This document shows, in pieces, positions 34,932-44,519 of a stretch of 64,000 nt of DNA (positions are counted from its first letter, which is position 1; each line of letters opens with the position of its first letter). This DNA comes from Methylobacteriaceae bacterium (lineage in GTDB: Bacteria > Pseudomonadota > Alphaproteobacteria > Rhizobiales > Beijerinckiaceae), in the NCBI GenBank assembly GCA_947444195.1, contig CANEZL010000009.1, forward strand, positions 1 to 64,000, given 5' to 3'. A model generated the notes under the pieces. The model did not search any database. It was given only the letters and a program-made list of their open reading frames with translations, and was not told the origin of the DNA. Both the position numbers and the translations under genes were made by a program.

Positions 34932-35822
34932 GTGACGAACGCCGCCACCGTCCGCGTCCTCGATGCGCCCCGCTGCCATCTCGGCGAGGGCCCGCTCTAC
35001 GACGCCCGGCACGATACGGCCTGGTGGGTCGATATCCTGGAGCGGCGCCTGTTCGAGCAGGCACTCGCGGGCGGCCCCGCCCGCGTCCACCCGCTGCCGA
35101 TCACGGTGAGCGACCTCGCCGTGATCGACGGGGAGCGCCACCTCCTCTCGGCGGCGGACGGGCTCTACATCCGCACCCTCGCCGACGGGCGCCTGCACCC
35201 GCACTGCCCCCTGGAGGCGGACGATCCCGGCACCCGCACCAACGACGGCCGCGTCCATCCCTCCGGCGCCCTCTGGATCGGCACGATGGGCCTCCGGGCC
35301 GAGCCGCGCCGCGGGGCGATCTACCACGTGGCCGGCGCCCGCGTGCGACGGCTGTTTGCCGGTCTCACCATCCCGAACGGCATCGCCTTCTCCCCCGACG
35401 GCGCCACCGGCTACTTCGTGGATACCGACGAGGGCGTCCTGCGCCGCGTCGCCCTCGACCCCGCGACCGGCATGCCCGCGGGCGAGCCGGAGACCCATTA
35501 CGACCATCGCGGGGGGACGGGCGGCATCGACGGCGCGGCGGTGGATGCCGAGGGCCTGATCTGGACGGCCCGCTTCGGCGGGGCCTGCCTCGACGCCTAC
35601 GCGCCCTCGGGACACCGCGTCCGCACCGTCCCGCTCCCGGTGCGCCAGCCGACCTGCCCGACCTTCGTGGGCCGCGGCCTCGACCGGCTCCTCGTCACCA
35701 GCGCCTACGAGGGCATGGACGCGGCGGCGCGGGAGGCCGACCCCCATCACGGGCGCACCCTGCTGGTCGATCCCGGCGTGCGGGGCCTGCCGGAGCCGGC
35801 CTTTCGCCTCGCCGGGACGTGA
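34932..35822 (+). CDS. SMP-30/gluconolactonase-family sugar lactonase
   Basis: 296 residues of the six-bladed SMP-30/regucalcin family, which hydrolyses sugar lactones with one divalent metal. CHLGEGPLYDARHDTAWWVD at the N terminus supplies the metal Glu (Glu18 or so), RTNDGRVHPSGALWIGTMGL and LTIPNGIAFSPDG are the next conserved blades, and the last GID-GAAVDAEGLIWTA block is present. The GTG start follows gagggaa. The gene ends 18 bases from the opposing paoC; which sugar acid pathway it serves is not shown. Confidence 0.9.
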   Translation: MTNAATVRVLDAPRCHLGEGPLYDARHDTAWWVDILERRLFEQALAGGPARVHPLPITVSDLAVIDGERHLLSAADGLYIRTLADGRLHPHCPLEADDPGTRTNDGRVHPSGALWIGTMGLRAEPRRGAIYHVAGARVRRLFAGLTIPNGIAFSPDGATGYFVDTDEGVLRRVALDPATGMPAGEPETHYDHRGGTGGIDGAAVDAEGLIWTARFGGACLDAYAPSGHRVRTVPLPVRQPTCPTFVGRGLDRLLVTSAYEGMDAAAREADPHHGRTLLVDPGVRGLPEPAFRLAGT

Positions 35823-35840
35823 GGGCGGCCGCCATCCGGC

Positions 35841-38066
35841 TCAGCTCCGGCGCTGCACCCGTCCCTCGCGCTCCTCCAGGCCCGGCAGCAGCTTGTCGAG
35901 GGTGAGGGGGTAGTCGCGCACCCGCACGCAGGTGGCGTTGTAGACCGCGTTGGCGAGCGCCGCGCCGGCTCCGCAGATGCCGAGCTCGCCCAGGCCCTTG
36001 CTCTTCAGGGGGTTCGCCTTGTCGTCCCGCTCGGGCAGGAACACCGCCTCGATCTCCGGCACGTCGGCATGGGCCGGCACGTGGTACTCGGCGAGATCCC
36101 GGTTGACGAAGCTGCCGTAGCGCGGATCGAGCACCCCGTCCTCCATCAGCGCGGCGCCGACGCCGAAGATCATGCCGCCGATGGCCTGGGAGCGGGCCGT
36201 CTTCGCGTTGAGGATGCGCCCGCCCGTGAACACGCCGAGCATCCGGCGCAGGCGCACCTCGCCGGTATCGGCGTCCACCGCCACCTCGGCGAAATGCGCG
36301 CCGAAGGAGTAGTGCGAGTAGCGCTCCTTCAGGCTGCCGGGCTTGATCTCGCCCGCGGCCTCCATCCCGTCCCGCCCCGCGAGCTCGGCGAGCGTCACCG
36401 TGCGGTTGCCCGCGCGCACCGCGCCGTCCGCGAAGACGGCGTCGTCCGGGCGCAGGTCGCCGGCCTTGAGGAGGGCTTGACGGAGGTTGTCGCAGGCGAC
36501 GTAGAGGGCGGAGCCGGCCGAGCCCGCGCCGAACGAGCCGCCCGAGCCCGCCGCCATCGGGTAGGCGGTGTCGCCGATCTCGACGCGGATGCGCTCCACG
36601 GGCAGGCCCATCATCTCCCCCGCGATCTGGGCGAGGATGGTGTAGGTGCCGGTGCCGATATCGGTCATCGCCATCCGCACGGTGAGGTAACCGTCCGGCC
36701 CCAGGCGCACCCGCGCGGCCGACGGCATCAGCGGGTTCAGGCGGGCCGCCGCCGACATGCCCATGCCCAGCATGAACCGGCCCTCGCGCCGGCTGCCGGC
36801 GTCCCCGCGCTTGTCCCAGCCGAACAGGCGGGCGCCCTCGCGCATGCAGGGGACGAGCTGGCGCACCGTGAAGGGCACCTTCTTCTCGGGGTCCTCCGCC
36901 GGCTCGTTGCGGACGCGCAGCTCGATCGGGTCGATCCCGAGCTGCTCGGCGAGCTCGTCCATGGCGCACTCGAAGGCGAGCTGGCCCACCGCCTCCCCGG
37001 GCGCGCGCATGGCCGAGGTCACCGGCACGTTGAGGTTCGCGATCCGGTGACGGGTGAGCCGGTGCGGCGCCGCGTAGAGGGAGCGGGTGACGTTGGCCGA
37101 GGTCTCGAAGAACTGGTCGCCCGGCGTCGCGTCCGACCAGGATTCGTGGGCCAGCGCGCTGAGCCGTCCGTCCCGGTCGGCGCCGAGGCGGACCCGCTGG
37201 ATCGTGCCTGTGCGGTGGGAGGCGCAGTGGAATTCCTGCTGGCGGGTCATCGCCACCTTGACCGGGCGGCCGATCGCCTTGGCGGCCAGCACCGCGAGCA
37301 CGCCCTCGGGCTGCACCTGGAGCTTGGAGCCGAAGCCGCCGCCGATGTAGCGGCTCACCAGCCGGACGTTCTCCGGGGGCAGGCCGAGGAGGCCGGCGAG
37401 GGATTTCTGGCCCCGGTTCAGCATCTGGTTGGCGGTCTGGAGCACCACCTTGTCGCCGTCCCAGGCGGCGATGGTGGCGTGCGGCTCCATCTGCGCGTGG
37501 ACCTGCGGCGGCGTGGTGTAGGTCACGTCGAGCTGCACCGGGGCGGCCCCGAAGGCGCCCTCGAAATCGCCGGCCTGCGAATCCGGGTCGGTCTGCGCCG
37601 GCTTCGGCTTGTAGGCCTCGCCCAGGGCGTCCTTCAGGGAGGCCTTGGGCGGCTGCGCGTCGTACTGCACCGCCACCAGGGCGGCGGCGGCGCGGGCCTG
37701 CTCGAAGGTCTCGGCCACCACGAAGGCCACGGGCTGGCCGAAGAAGCGGATCTCCGTGCCCTGGAGCTGCGGCCAGACCTGCTCGCGCCGCTCGCCCTGC
37801 GCCGGCACGTTCTCGTGCGTCATCACGTGGATCACGCCGGGGGCGAGGCGGGCCGCCGCGGTGTCGATGGAGCGGATGCCGCCGCGCGCGATCCGCGCCT
37901 CGACGATGAAGCCGTAGGCCGGGTTGCGCAGGGCCTGCGTCTCGTAGGCGTAGGGGGCGAGCCCCGTCACCTTCAGGCGGCCGTCGATGCGGTCGACGGG
38001 CCTGCCGACGAGACCGTCCGGGCGCCCGTCGAGGGGCGTCTGACCGATCGGCTGGTTCATCTCCAT
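35841..38066 (-). CDS. paoC: Aldehyde oxidoreductase molybdenum-binding subunit (PaoC type)
   Basis: Large molybdopterin cytosine dinucleotide subunit of a xanthine dehydrogenase-family enzyme that oxidises aldehydes to acids in the periplasm. 741 residues. Starting motif VDRIDGRLKVTGLAPYAYE, then FGQPVAFVVAETFEQARAAA, SRYIGGGFGSKLQVQPEGVL and APGEAVGQLAFECAMDELA are typical. The catalytic Glu lies in SKGLGELGICGAGAALANA near the C terminus. It is the last gene after paoA and paoB. A PaoD-type maturation factor is not visible here. Confidence 0.9.
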   Translation of the reverse strand: MEMNQPIGQTPLDGRPDGLVGRPVDRIDGRLKVTGLAPYAYETQALRNPAYGFIVEARIARGGIRSIDTAAARLAPGVIHVMTHENVPAQGERREQVWPQLQGTEIRFFGQPVAFVVAETFEQARAAAALVAVQYDAQPPKASLKDALGEAYKPKPAQTDPDSQAGDFEGAFGAAPVQLDVTYTTPPQVHAQMEPHATIAAWDGDKVVLQTANQMLNRGQKSLAGLLGLPPENVRLVSRYIGGGFGSKLQVQPEGVLAVLAAKAIGRPVKVAMTRQQEFHCASHRTGTIQRVRLGADRDGRLSALAHESWSDATPGDQFFETSANVTRSLYAAPHRLTRHRIANLNVPVTSAMRAPGEAVGQLAFECAMDELAEQLGIDPIELRVRNEPAEDPEKKVPFTVRQLVPCMREGARLFGWDKRGDAGSRREGRFMLGMGMSAAARLNPLMPSAARVRLGPDGYLTVRMAMTDIGTGTYTILAQIAGEMMGLPVERIRVEIGDTAYPMAAGSGGSFGAGSAGSALYVACDNLRQALLKAGDLRPDDAVFADGAVRAGNRTVTLAELAGRDGMEAAGEIKPGSLKERYSHYSFGAHFAEVAVDADTGEVRLRRMLGVFTGGRILNAKTARSQAIGGMIFGVGAALMEDGVLDPRYGSFVNRDLAEYHVPAHADVPEIEAVFLPERDDKANPLKSKGLGELGICGAGAALANAVYNATCVRVRDYPLTLDKLLPGLEEREGRVQRRS

Positions 38067-38151
38067 GACGAAGGTTCCTCGTCCGTAATCGCGGAGCCGG
38101 CCCCCACGGGCCGGCGCGGAATCCCGGTGCCGCGCCGCGGGCGCAGGACGC

Positions 38152-39126
38152 TCAGGCGTGGGCGGCTTCGTCCATCACCGCCCGCAGCGTCCGGCGGGCG
38201 AGGGGGATCTTGAAGTCGTTGCTGCCGTAGCCGCGGGCGCCGGCGAGTACCCGGTCGGCGGCGGCGTCGGCGGAGCCGGTCTCCACGAGGATCCGCTCGG
38301 CCGTCTCGTCGCGCCAGGGCTTGTGGGCGAGGCCGCCGAAGGCGAGCCGCGCGGCGGACGGTCGCCCGCCGTCCCCCTTGGCGACGATGGCGGCCACGGA
38401 GACGGTGGCGAAGGCGTAGGAGGCCCGGTCGCGCACCTTGCGGTAGAGGTGGATGCCGGGCACCGGCTTCGGCAGGCTCACCGCGGTGATGATCTCGCCG
38501 GGCCTCAGGGCCGTCTCGATCTCCGGGGTGTCGCCGGGCAGGCGGTGGAACGCGGCGATCGGGATCGTGCGGGCGCCGCCCCCCGCATCCGCCGTCTCGA
38601 CGGTGGCGTCGAGGGCGCGGAGCGCCACGTTCATGTCCGACGGGTTGGTGGCGATGCAGGATTCGCTCGCGCCCAGCACCGCCATGATGCGGTTGTAGCC
38701 GCCGATGGCCGCGCAGCCGGAGCCGGGTGCACGCTTGTTGCAGGGCTTGGACGTGTCGTAGAAGTAGTAGCAGCGGGTGCGCTGGAGCAGGTTCCCGGCG
38801 GTCGTCGCCTTGTTGCGCAGCTGGCCCGACGCCCCGGCGAGCAGGGCCTTGGCGAGCACCCCGTACTCCTTCCGGACCCGCGGATGCGCGGCGAGATCGG
38901 CGTTGCGCACCAGCGCGCCCACCCGCAGGCCGCCCTCCGGCGTGTCGGCGACCTGATCGAGGGGCAGGCGGTTGACGTCGATCAGGGTGGTCGGCGTCTC
39001 GATCTGCAGCTTCATCAGGTCGAGAAGGTTGGTGCCGCCCGCGATCAGGCGGGCGTTCGGGCGCTCCGCCGCGAGGGAGGCGGCCGCGGCCACGCTGTCC
39101 GGGCGCTCGTAGGTGAAGGCCTTCAT
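38152..39126 (-). CDS. paoB: Aldehyde oxidoreductase FAD-binding subunit (PaoB type)
   Basis: 324 residues. The FAD-binding domain begins [20 protein letters not shown] with [14 protein letters not shown]. Unlike plain xanthine dehydrogenase subunits it has an inserted Cys motif, [20 protein letters not shown] followed by C, and later [14 protein letters not shown]; in E. coli PaoB this region binds an extra [4Fe-4S] cluster. It lies between paoA (10-base gap) and paoC (85-base gap). Confidence 0.9.
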   Translation of the reverse strand: MKAFTYERPDSVAAAASLAAERPNARLIAGGTNLLDLMKLQIETPTTLIDVNRLPLDQVADTPEGGLRVGALVRNADLAAHPRVRKEYGVLAKALLAGASGQLRNKATTAGNLLQRTRCYYFYDTSKPCNKRAPGSGCAAIGGYNRIMAVLGASESCIATNPSDMNVALRALDATVETADAGGGARTIPIAAFHRLPGDTPEIETALRPGEIITAVSLPKPVPGIHLYRKVRDRASYAFATVSVAAIVAKGDGGRPSAARLAFGGLAHKPWRDETAERILVETGSADAAADRVLAGARGYGSNDFKIPLARRTLRAVMDEAAHA

Positions 39127-39136
39127 CGCGCGCTCC

Positions 39137-39790
39137 TCACAGGTCGCTGCCGGCCGCGTCGCGGATCGCCGCGACGATGTTGGGATAGGCGCTGCATCGG
39201 CAGAGGTTGCCGCTCATGCGCTCGCGGATCTCGGCATCGCTCAGCGCCGCGGTGCCGGCGATGTCCGCGGTGACGTGGCTCGGCCAGCCGGCCCTGGCCT
39301 CGGCGAGCATGCCCACCGCCGAGCAGATCTGGCCCGGGGTGCAGTAGCCGCACTGGAAGCCGTCATGGGCGATGAAGGCCGCCTGGATCGGGTGCAGCGC
39401 CTCGCCCTTGGCGAGGCCCTCCACCGTGGTGACGGCATCGCCCTCGTGCATGGCCGCGAGCGTGAGGCAGCTGTTGATGCGCCGCCCCTCCACCAGCACC
39501 GTGCAGGCGCCGCACTGGCCGTGGTCGCAGCCCTTCTTGGTGCCGGTGAGGCCGATATGCTCGCGCAGGGCGTCGAGGAGGGTGGTGCGGCTGTCGAGCC
39601 GGAGATCGTGCCCCCGCCCGTTCACCGTGAGGCGCAGGGGGAGCATCTGCGGTGCCGGATCGTCCGGCGCCGGCGCGGCCGAAGGGTGGCCCGGCCAGCC
39701 GAAGCTCGCCGCGCCCGCCGCCACCGCGCATCCCTCGACCACGGCCCGCCGCGTCGGTGCGAAGCCAGCCCGCGTCCGTGAATCCGTCAT
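39137..39790 (-). CDS. paoA: Aldehyde oxidoreductase 2Fe-2S subunit with Tat signal (PaoA type)
   Basis: 217 residues. The N terminus holds a twin-arginine signal ([19 protein letters not shown]), which marks the enzyme for export as a folded complex. Two [2Fe-2S] clusters are supplied by [12 protein letters not shown] (plant-type ferredoxin domain) with a further Cys in RINSCL, and by CGYCTPGQI with [10 protein letters not shown] in the helical domain. First gene of paoA-paoB-paoC. The 136-base spacer before the start (39791-39926) shows nothing else. Confidence 0.92.
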   Translation of the reverse strand: MTDSRTRAGFAPTRRAVVEGCAVAAGAASFGWPGHPSAAPAPDDPAPQMLPLRLTVNGRGHDLRLDSRTTLLDALREHIGLTGTKKGCDHGQCGACTVLVEGRRINSCLTLAAMHEGDAVTTVEGLAKGEALHPIQAAFIAHDGFQCGYCTPGQICSAVGMLAEARAGWPSHVTADIAGTAALSDAEIRERMSGNLCRCSAYPNIVAAIRDAAGSDL

Positions 39791-39926
39791 GCCATCGTCC
39801 CGCGCCGCACCTGCGGCCGGCCCTGCCTGACGGCGGGCGCGGCTCCCGTGGCTTGGGGAACGCCGCGGGTTCGGGAACGATCCGGGAGCGCCTGCGCCCG
39901 ATCGGCGCGGGCGGATCGGGTGCCGG

Positions 39927-40658
39927 TCAGATCTCGGCGGCGAGGCCGTCGTTGCCGATGGCCGAGAGGGTGAGGTGGTCGGCGCCGATATCGGCCCCGG
40001 TATAGCCCAGCATGTGCGCGAGCTGGTCGCGGGCCCGCCAGACCCGGCTCTTCACCGTGCCGATCCGGCATTTCAGGATCTCGGCGGCCTCCTCGTAGGA
40101 GGCGTTCTCGACCGCGACCAGGATCAGCGCCTCGCGCATCGCCGCGGGCAGGCGGGCGAGCGCCGCCTGGACGTCCTGAAGGTCGAGATGACCCCCCTGC
40201 TCGGGGATGGTGGAGAGCCGGGCGGCGTGGTCGCCGTCCGTGTCCGCCACCTCGCGCGCCTGCTTGCGGTGCACGCTGTAGAAGGCGTTGCGCATGATCG
40301 TGAACAGCCATGCCCCGAGATTGGTGCCGGCCTTGAAGCTCGCCCGGCTGCGCCAGGCCCGCAGGAGCGTGTCCTGCACGAGGTCGTCGGCGGCGCTCGG
40401 GTTGCGGGTGAGCGACACGGCGAAGCTGTGCAGGCTCGGCACGGAATCGAGCAGCCCGCGCCGGAACGTGTCCTCGTCCCTGTCCTGCGCGCGCGCCAGG
40501 GCCGCGTCGAGCCTGGACACGAGGGCGGTGATGTTCTGCGGCAGCGGGACCGGAAGCAGGGCCGCGTAGGTCGTCTGCAGATGCGCGCCGAGATGGTTCC
40601 GGATCGCCTCCGACAGGACCGGCGGCGCTGGTTGCAAGAGGTCTGGCTCGCCCGACAT
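39927..40658 (-). CDS. ecfG: EcfG-type general stress sigma factor with NepR-like N-terminal segment
   Basis: Extracytoplasmic-function sigma factor of 243 residues, 50-60 longer than a normal EcfG. Region 2 (about 69-135) has DDLVQDTLLRAWRSRASF and GTNLGAWLFTIMRNAFYS, both EcfG hallmarks; region 4 (about 160-215) has LPAAMREALILVAVENASYE and GTVKSRVWRARDQLAHM. The N-terminal extension holds LGAHLQTTYAALLPVPLPQN followed by ITALVSRLD (23-51), matching the NepR anti-sigma core in Gly, Leu, Tyr, Pro-x-Pro and LxxLVxRLD positions. The start is the ATG at MSGEPDLLQP; the open frame upstream is not EcfG-like. No phyR or free nepR is near. Confidence 0.88.
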   Translation of the reverse strand: MSGEPDLLQPAPPVLSEAIRNHLGAHLQTTYAALLPVPLPQNITALVSRLDAALARAQDRDEDTFRRGLLDSVPSLHSFAVSLTRNPSAADDLVQDTLLRAWRSRASFKAGTNLGAWLFTIMRNAFYSVHRKQAREVADTDGDHAARLSTIPEQGGHLDLQDVQAALARLPAAMREALILVAVENASYEEAAEILKCRIGTVKSRVWRARDQLAHMLGYTGADIGADHLTLSAIGNDGLAAEI

Positions 40659-40885
40659 CGACACCCGTTCGCCTGGAAGTTGTTGCGCCCGGGATCCCGG
40701 ACACGCCTTCGCACTATGGCCTGGAAGCCGAGCGGGCGCAGTAACATAGGTTGGTTGTCCTGTTCGGAGGATGCCGAACCTGTGGTTCGTTCGGGCGGAC
40801 ACCACCTGCCGTTGCAGAGCCGGTGCCGCGTGAAACCGCGCTCCGCGGGCTCCCGCAGCGCAGCGTTACACCGCAGCGCAAAAGT

Positions 40886-40904
40886 TATGCTCAGTCTCAG
40901 CATA
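40886..40904. promoter_or_regulatory. Palindromic operator 1 upstream of nadA
   Basis: tatgctca-gtc-tcagcata is an imperfect 8-3-8 palindrome with the same half-site as operator 2, 90 bases before the nadA start. In alphaproteobacteria nadABC is repressed by NadQ, whose reported sites look similar; the assignment is inference. Confidence 0.65.
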
Positions 40905-40945
40905 TCTGGACATCGGCGTCCGGCGCGCCTAAGTTAGGCGGCACA

Positions 40946-40962
40946 ATGCTCAAACTGAGCAT
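40946..40962. promoter_or_regulatory. Palindromic operator 2 upstream of nadA
   Basis: atgctca-aac-tgagcat is a perfect 7-3-7 palindrome that ends 3 bases before the nadA ribosome binding site (ggagg, 40966-40970). A repressor bound here would cover the transcription or translation start. The centre-to-centre distance to operator 1 is 59 bases. Confidence 0.75.
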
Positions 40963-40975
40963 AATGGAGGACGCC

Positions 40976-41989
40976 ATGGCGGCGACCAATCAGCCCATCA
41001 CCCGCGGCCCCGTTCCCGGCCTGCCGCTGCCCGACCTCTACGCCCGCGTGAGCCGTCACGTTCCCGCGATCGAGTGGCCGGCGCTCGCCCCCGACATCGA
41101 GGCGATCCTGCGCCTGAAGCGGGAGAAGAACGCGGTCATCCTCGCGCACAACTACCAGGCGCCGGAGATCTTCCACACGGTGGCGGACATCGTCGGCGAC
41201 AGCCTCGCACTGGCCCGCGAGGCCGTGAATGTCGAGGCCGACGTGATCGTGCTGGCCGGCGTCCACTTCATGGCGGAGACGGCCAAGCTCCTGAACCCGG
41301 GGAAGACCGTGCTGATCCCCGACACGGGCGCGGGCTGCTCCCTCGCCGACTCGATCACCCCCGAGGACGTGCGGGGCCTGCGCGCGCGATATCCGGGCGT
41401 GCCGATCGTGACCTACGTCAACACCTCCGCGGCGGTGAAGGCCGAATCGGACCTCTGCTGCACGTCGGGCAACGCGGTGGCGGTGGTGCGCTCCCTCGGC
41501 GTGCCCCGCGTCCTGATGATCCCGGACGAGTTCCTGGCCCAGAACGTCCAGGCCGAGGTGCCCGAGGTCGAGATCCTGACCTGGGCCGGGCACTGCGAGG
41601 TGCACGAGCAGTTCACGCCGGCCGACATCCGCGACGTGCGCGAGAGCTATCCGGGCGTCACCGTGATCGCCCACCCCGAATGCCCCCCCGAGGTGGTGGC
41701 CGAGTCCGACTTCTCCGGCTCCACGGCGATGATGATGAACTTCGTCACGCAGAAGCGCCCGCGGCAGGTGGTGCTCGTCACCGAGTGCTCCATGGCCGAC
41801 AACATCGCCGCCGAGAACCCGGATATCGAGTTCATCAAGCCCTGCAACCTCTGCCCGCACATGAAGCGGATGAGCCTCGCCAACATCCGCCGCTCGTTGG
41901 AGACCCTGACCCACGAGATCACGGTGGATCCGGCGCTCGCCGACCGGGCGCGGGCGGCGGTGGAGCGCATGCTGGCGGTGCGCGTCTGA
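40976..41989 (+). CDS. nadA: Quinolinate synthase NadA
   Basis: Condenses iminoaspartate with dihydroxyacetone phosphate to quinolinate in de novo NAD synthesis, using a [4Fe-4S] cluster. 337 residues. Key motifs are [24 protein letters not shown] (Cys121), [24 protein letters not shown] and the C-terminal [10 protein letters not shown], which provide the cluster Cys. The ATG at MAATNQP is chosen for its ggagg site 5 bases upstream. The stop overlaps the nadB start by one base. Two operators lie just upstream. Confidence 0.97.
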   Translation: MAATNQPITRGPVPGLPLPDLYARVSRHVPAIEWPALAPDIEAILRLKREKNAVILAHNYQAPEIFHTVADIVGDSLALAREAVNVEADVIVLAGVHFMAETAKLLNPGKTVLIPDTGAGCSLADSITPEDVRGLRARYPGVPIVTYVNTSAAVKAESDLCCTSGNAVAVVRSLGVPRVLMIPDEFLAQNVQAEVPEVEILTWAGHCEVHEQFTPADIRDVRESYPGVTVIAHPECPPEVVAESDFSGSTAMMMNFVTQKRPRQVVLVTECSMADNIAAENPDIEFIKPCNLCPHMKRMSLANIRRSLETLTHEITVDPALADRARAAVERMLAVRV

Positions 41990-43497
41990 TGAACGCGCTC
42001 GCCCGCAATCCCGCCGACCGCGTCGTGGTGGTGGGCGGCGGCGTCGCCGGCCTCGCCACGGCGCTCCGCCTCGCCCCGCGCCCGGTGACGCTGGTGAGCG
42101 CCGAGCCCCTCGGCCTCGGCACCGCCACCGGCTGGGCGCAGGGGGGCATCGCGGCCGCCCTCGGCGCCGACGACGCGCCGGAACTCCACGTGGCCGACAC
42201 CCTCGCGGCCGGCGCCGGCCTGAGCGAGCGGGACGTGGCCCTGCGCGTCGCCGCCGCCGGCCCGGGCCTGATCGCGTGGCTCGTGGCGCTGGGCGTGCCC
42301 TTCGACCGGGGGGCCGGCGGCGCCCTGGCGCTCGGCCTGGAGGCGGCCCATTGCCGCCGCCGCATCGTCCGCTCGGGCGGGGACGCCACCGGCGCCCGCG
42401 TGCTGGAGGGGCTGGTGCGGGCCGTCCAGGCGGCCCCCTCCGTGGAGGTCGTCGCCGCCCGCGTCACCGATCTCCTGCGCGACGGGAACGGCGCAGTGGC
42501 GGGCGTCGTGTGCGAGCGGGACGGCGCGGGCTTCCGCATCCCGGCCCGCGCCGTGGTGCTCGCCACCGGCGGCGTCGGCGCCCTCTATGCCGCCACCACC
42601 AACCCCCGCGGCGCCACCGGCCGCGGCCTCGCGCTGGCCGCGCGGGCGGGGGCGACCTTGCGCGACATGGAGTTCGTGCAGTTCCACCCCACCGCGATCG
42701 CGGCCGGGGCCGATCCCATGCCGCTCGCCACCGAGGCCCTGCGCGGGGAGGGCGCCCGCCTCGTGGACGAGCAGGGCGCGCCGGTGATGGCCGGCGTCGA
42801 CGGCGGCGACCTCGCCCCCCGCGACGTCGTGGCGCGGGGCATCTTCCAGGCGCTCGCCCGCGGGCGCACCGTCTTCCTCGACACCCGCGAGGCGCTGGGC
42901 GACCGCGTGGCGGCGCGCTTTCCGACGGTCGCGGCGCTCTGCGCCCGGGTCGGCATCGATCCGGCGCGCCAGGCGATCCCGGTGCGGCCGGCGGCCCACT
43001 ACCACATGGGCGGCGTGAAGGTGGACGCGCGCGGCGCGAGTTCCGTGCCCGGCCTCTACGCCTGCGGCGAGGTCGCCTCCACCGGGCTGCACGGGGCCAA
43101 TCGGCTTGCCAGCAACTCGCTCCTGGAGGCGCTGGCGTTTGCCGGCTTCATCGCCGACGGGCTCGAGGCCGCCCCCGCGGGCCCGGTCCATCCGGCCGGT
43201 CCCTCCGCGCGCGCCGAGATCGATCACGCCGCCCTGCGCGCGCTGATGGAGGCCCGCGTCGGCGTGGTGCGCGATGCCGCCGGCATCCGTGAGGCGGTCG
43301 CCCGCCTCGCCCCCGTGGCGGAGACGAACGACGCGGCGCTCACCGCGCTCCTCGTCGCCCGCTCCGCCCTCGGGCGGCAGGAGAGCCGCGGCGCGCACTG
43401 GCGCAGCGATTTCGGCGGGCAGCAGGCCCCCCGCCACAGCGAGATCACCCTCGGCGCGCTGGCCGAGACCCTGCCGGCCGCGGAGGCCCTGTCCTGA
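41989..43497 (+). CDS. nadB: L-aspartate oxidase NadB
   Basis: FAD enzyme that oxidises L-aspartate to iminoaspartate for NadA. 502 residues. FAD motif VVVVGGGVAGLATALRLAPR, then TATGWAQGGIAAALG, the substrate-capping MEFVQFHPTAI, RGEGARLVDEQG, and the active-site HYHMGGVKVDARG with CGEVASTGLHGANRLASNSL. These separate it from succinate dehydrogenase flavoproteins. One-base overlaps on both sides (TGATG) couple it to nadA and nadC. Confidence 0.97.
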   Translation: MNALARNPADRVVVVGGGVAGLATALRLAPRPVTLVSAEPLGLGTATGWAQGGIAAALGADDAPELHVADTLAAGAGLSERDVALRVAAAGPGLIAWLVALGVPFDRGAGGALALGLEAAHCRRRIVRSGGDATGARVLEGLVRAVQAAPSVEVVAARVTDLLRDGNGAVAGVVCERDGAGFRIPARAVVLATGGVGALYAATTNPRGATGRGLALAARAGATLRDMEFVQFHPTAIAAGADPMPLATEALRGEGARLVDEQGAPVMAGVDGGDLAPRDVVARGIFQALARGRTVFLDTREALGDRVAARFPTVAALCARVGIDPARQAIPVRPAAHYHMGGVKVDARGASSVPGLYACGEVASTGLHGANRLASNSLLEALAFAGFIADGLEAAPAGPVHPAGPSARAEIDHAALRALMEARVGVVRDAAGIREAVARLAPVAETNDAALTALLVARSALGRQESRGAHWRSDFGGQQAPRHSEITLGALAETLPAAEALS

Positions 43498-44363
43498 TGC
43501 CCGAGTTCGTCTCCGATATCCTGCCCCTGCCGCGGCTCTTGGTGGAGCCCGTGGTGCGTGCCGCCCTGCTGGAGGATCTCGGCCGGGCGGGCGACGTCAC
43601 CACCGACGCCATCGTGCCCCCCGAGGCCCGCCTCGACGGGGTGATCGCCGCCCGCCAGAACGGCGTCATCTCCGGCGTCGACGCCGCCCGGATCGCCTTC
43701 GAGCTGATCGACCCGGCCGTGGTCGTCACGGTCGAGCGCGGGGACGGCGCCCGCGTCGCCCCCGGCGACGTGGTGATTCGTCTCGCCGGGCCGGCGCGCG
43801 CCATCCTCACTGCCGAGCGCGTGGCCCTCAACCTGCTCTGCCGGATGTCGGGGGTCGCCACCGCCACCGCCGGTCTCGTGGCCGCCGCCCGGCCGCACGG
43901 CAGGGCCGCCATCGTCTGCACCCGCAAGACGACGCCGGGCCTGCGCGGGCTGGAGAAGCACGCGGTGCGCGCGGGCGGCGGCTCGAACCACCGCTTCGGC
44001 CTCGACGACGCGGTCCTCATCAAGGACAACCACGTGGCGGTCGCCGGCGGCATCGTCCCGGCCATCGAGCGGGCCCGGGCCCGGGCGGGCCATCTCGTGA
44101 AGATCGAGGTGGAGGTCGATACCCTGGACCAGCTCGAACAGGCCCTGAGCGTAGGCGCCGACGCGGTGCTCCTCGACAACATGGCGCCCGAGACCCTGCG
44201 CCGGGCGGTGGCGATGATCGACGGCCGGGCGCTTGCCGAGGCCTCCGGCCGCATCACCGCGGAGACGGTGGGCGCGGTCGCGGCCTCGGGCGTCGACCTG
44301 ATCTCCTGCGGCTGGATCACCCACAGCGCGGCGATCATCGATCTCGGCCTCGACGCCGCCTGA
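43497..44363 (+). CDS. nadC: Nicotinate-nucleotide pyrophosphorylase (carboxylating) NadC
   Basis: Converts quinolinate and PRPP to nicotinate mononucleotide, CO2 and pyrophosphate. 288 residues. EDLGRAGDVTTDAIVP at the N terminus, RVALNLLCRMSGVATAT, CTRKTTPGLRGLEKHAVRAG, NHRFGLDDAVLIKDNHV and VEVDTLDQLEQAL are family signatures with the phosphate-binding Arg and Lys. Last gene of nadABC. Confidence 0.97.
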   Translation: MPEFVSDILPLPRLLVEPVVRAALLEDLGRAGDVTTDAIVPPEARLDGVIAARQNGVISGVDAARIAFELIDPAVVVTVERGDGARVAPGDVVIRLAGPARAILTAERVALNLLCRMSGVATATAGLVAAARPHGRAAIVCTRKTTPGLRGLEKHAVRAGGGSNHRFGLDDAVLIKDNHVAVAGGIVPAIERARARAGHLVKIEVEVDTLDQLEQALSVGADAVLLDNMAPETLRRAVAMIDGRALAEASGRITAETVGAVAASGVDLISCGWITHSAAIIDLGLDAA

Positions 44364-44519
44364 GCGGGGCTGGACGCGATCCGCCCCGGCGCGGCCCTTG
44401 TCCGCGCCGGACGCTTGCCCGATAAGCGCGGCCGGTCGAAGGACCGGACGCCCGGCGTCCGGCCCGCCGGAGGGGGCCCGCGGTCACGACCATGCCGCGG
44501 CGCGGGGCTGGACCGAAGC

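Noticed and set aside
34181..34948. 255-codon minus-strand frame over the small-gene region
   Set aside because: Arg/Ala/Gly-rich, with no start signal, and it would cover two plus-strand genes that have good ribosome binding sites.
39856..39881. GGAAC ... CGAT resembling an EcfG promoter (GGAAC-N16-CGTT)
   Set aside because: The second element is CGAT instead of CGTT and no plus-strand gene follows, so it is probably chance.
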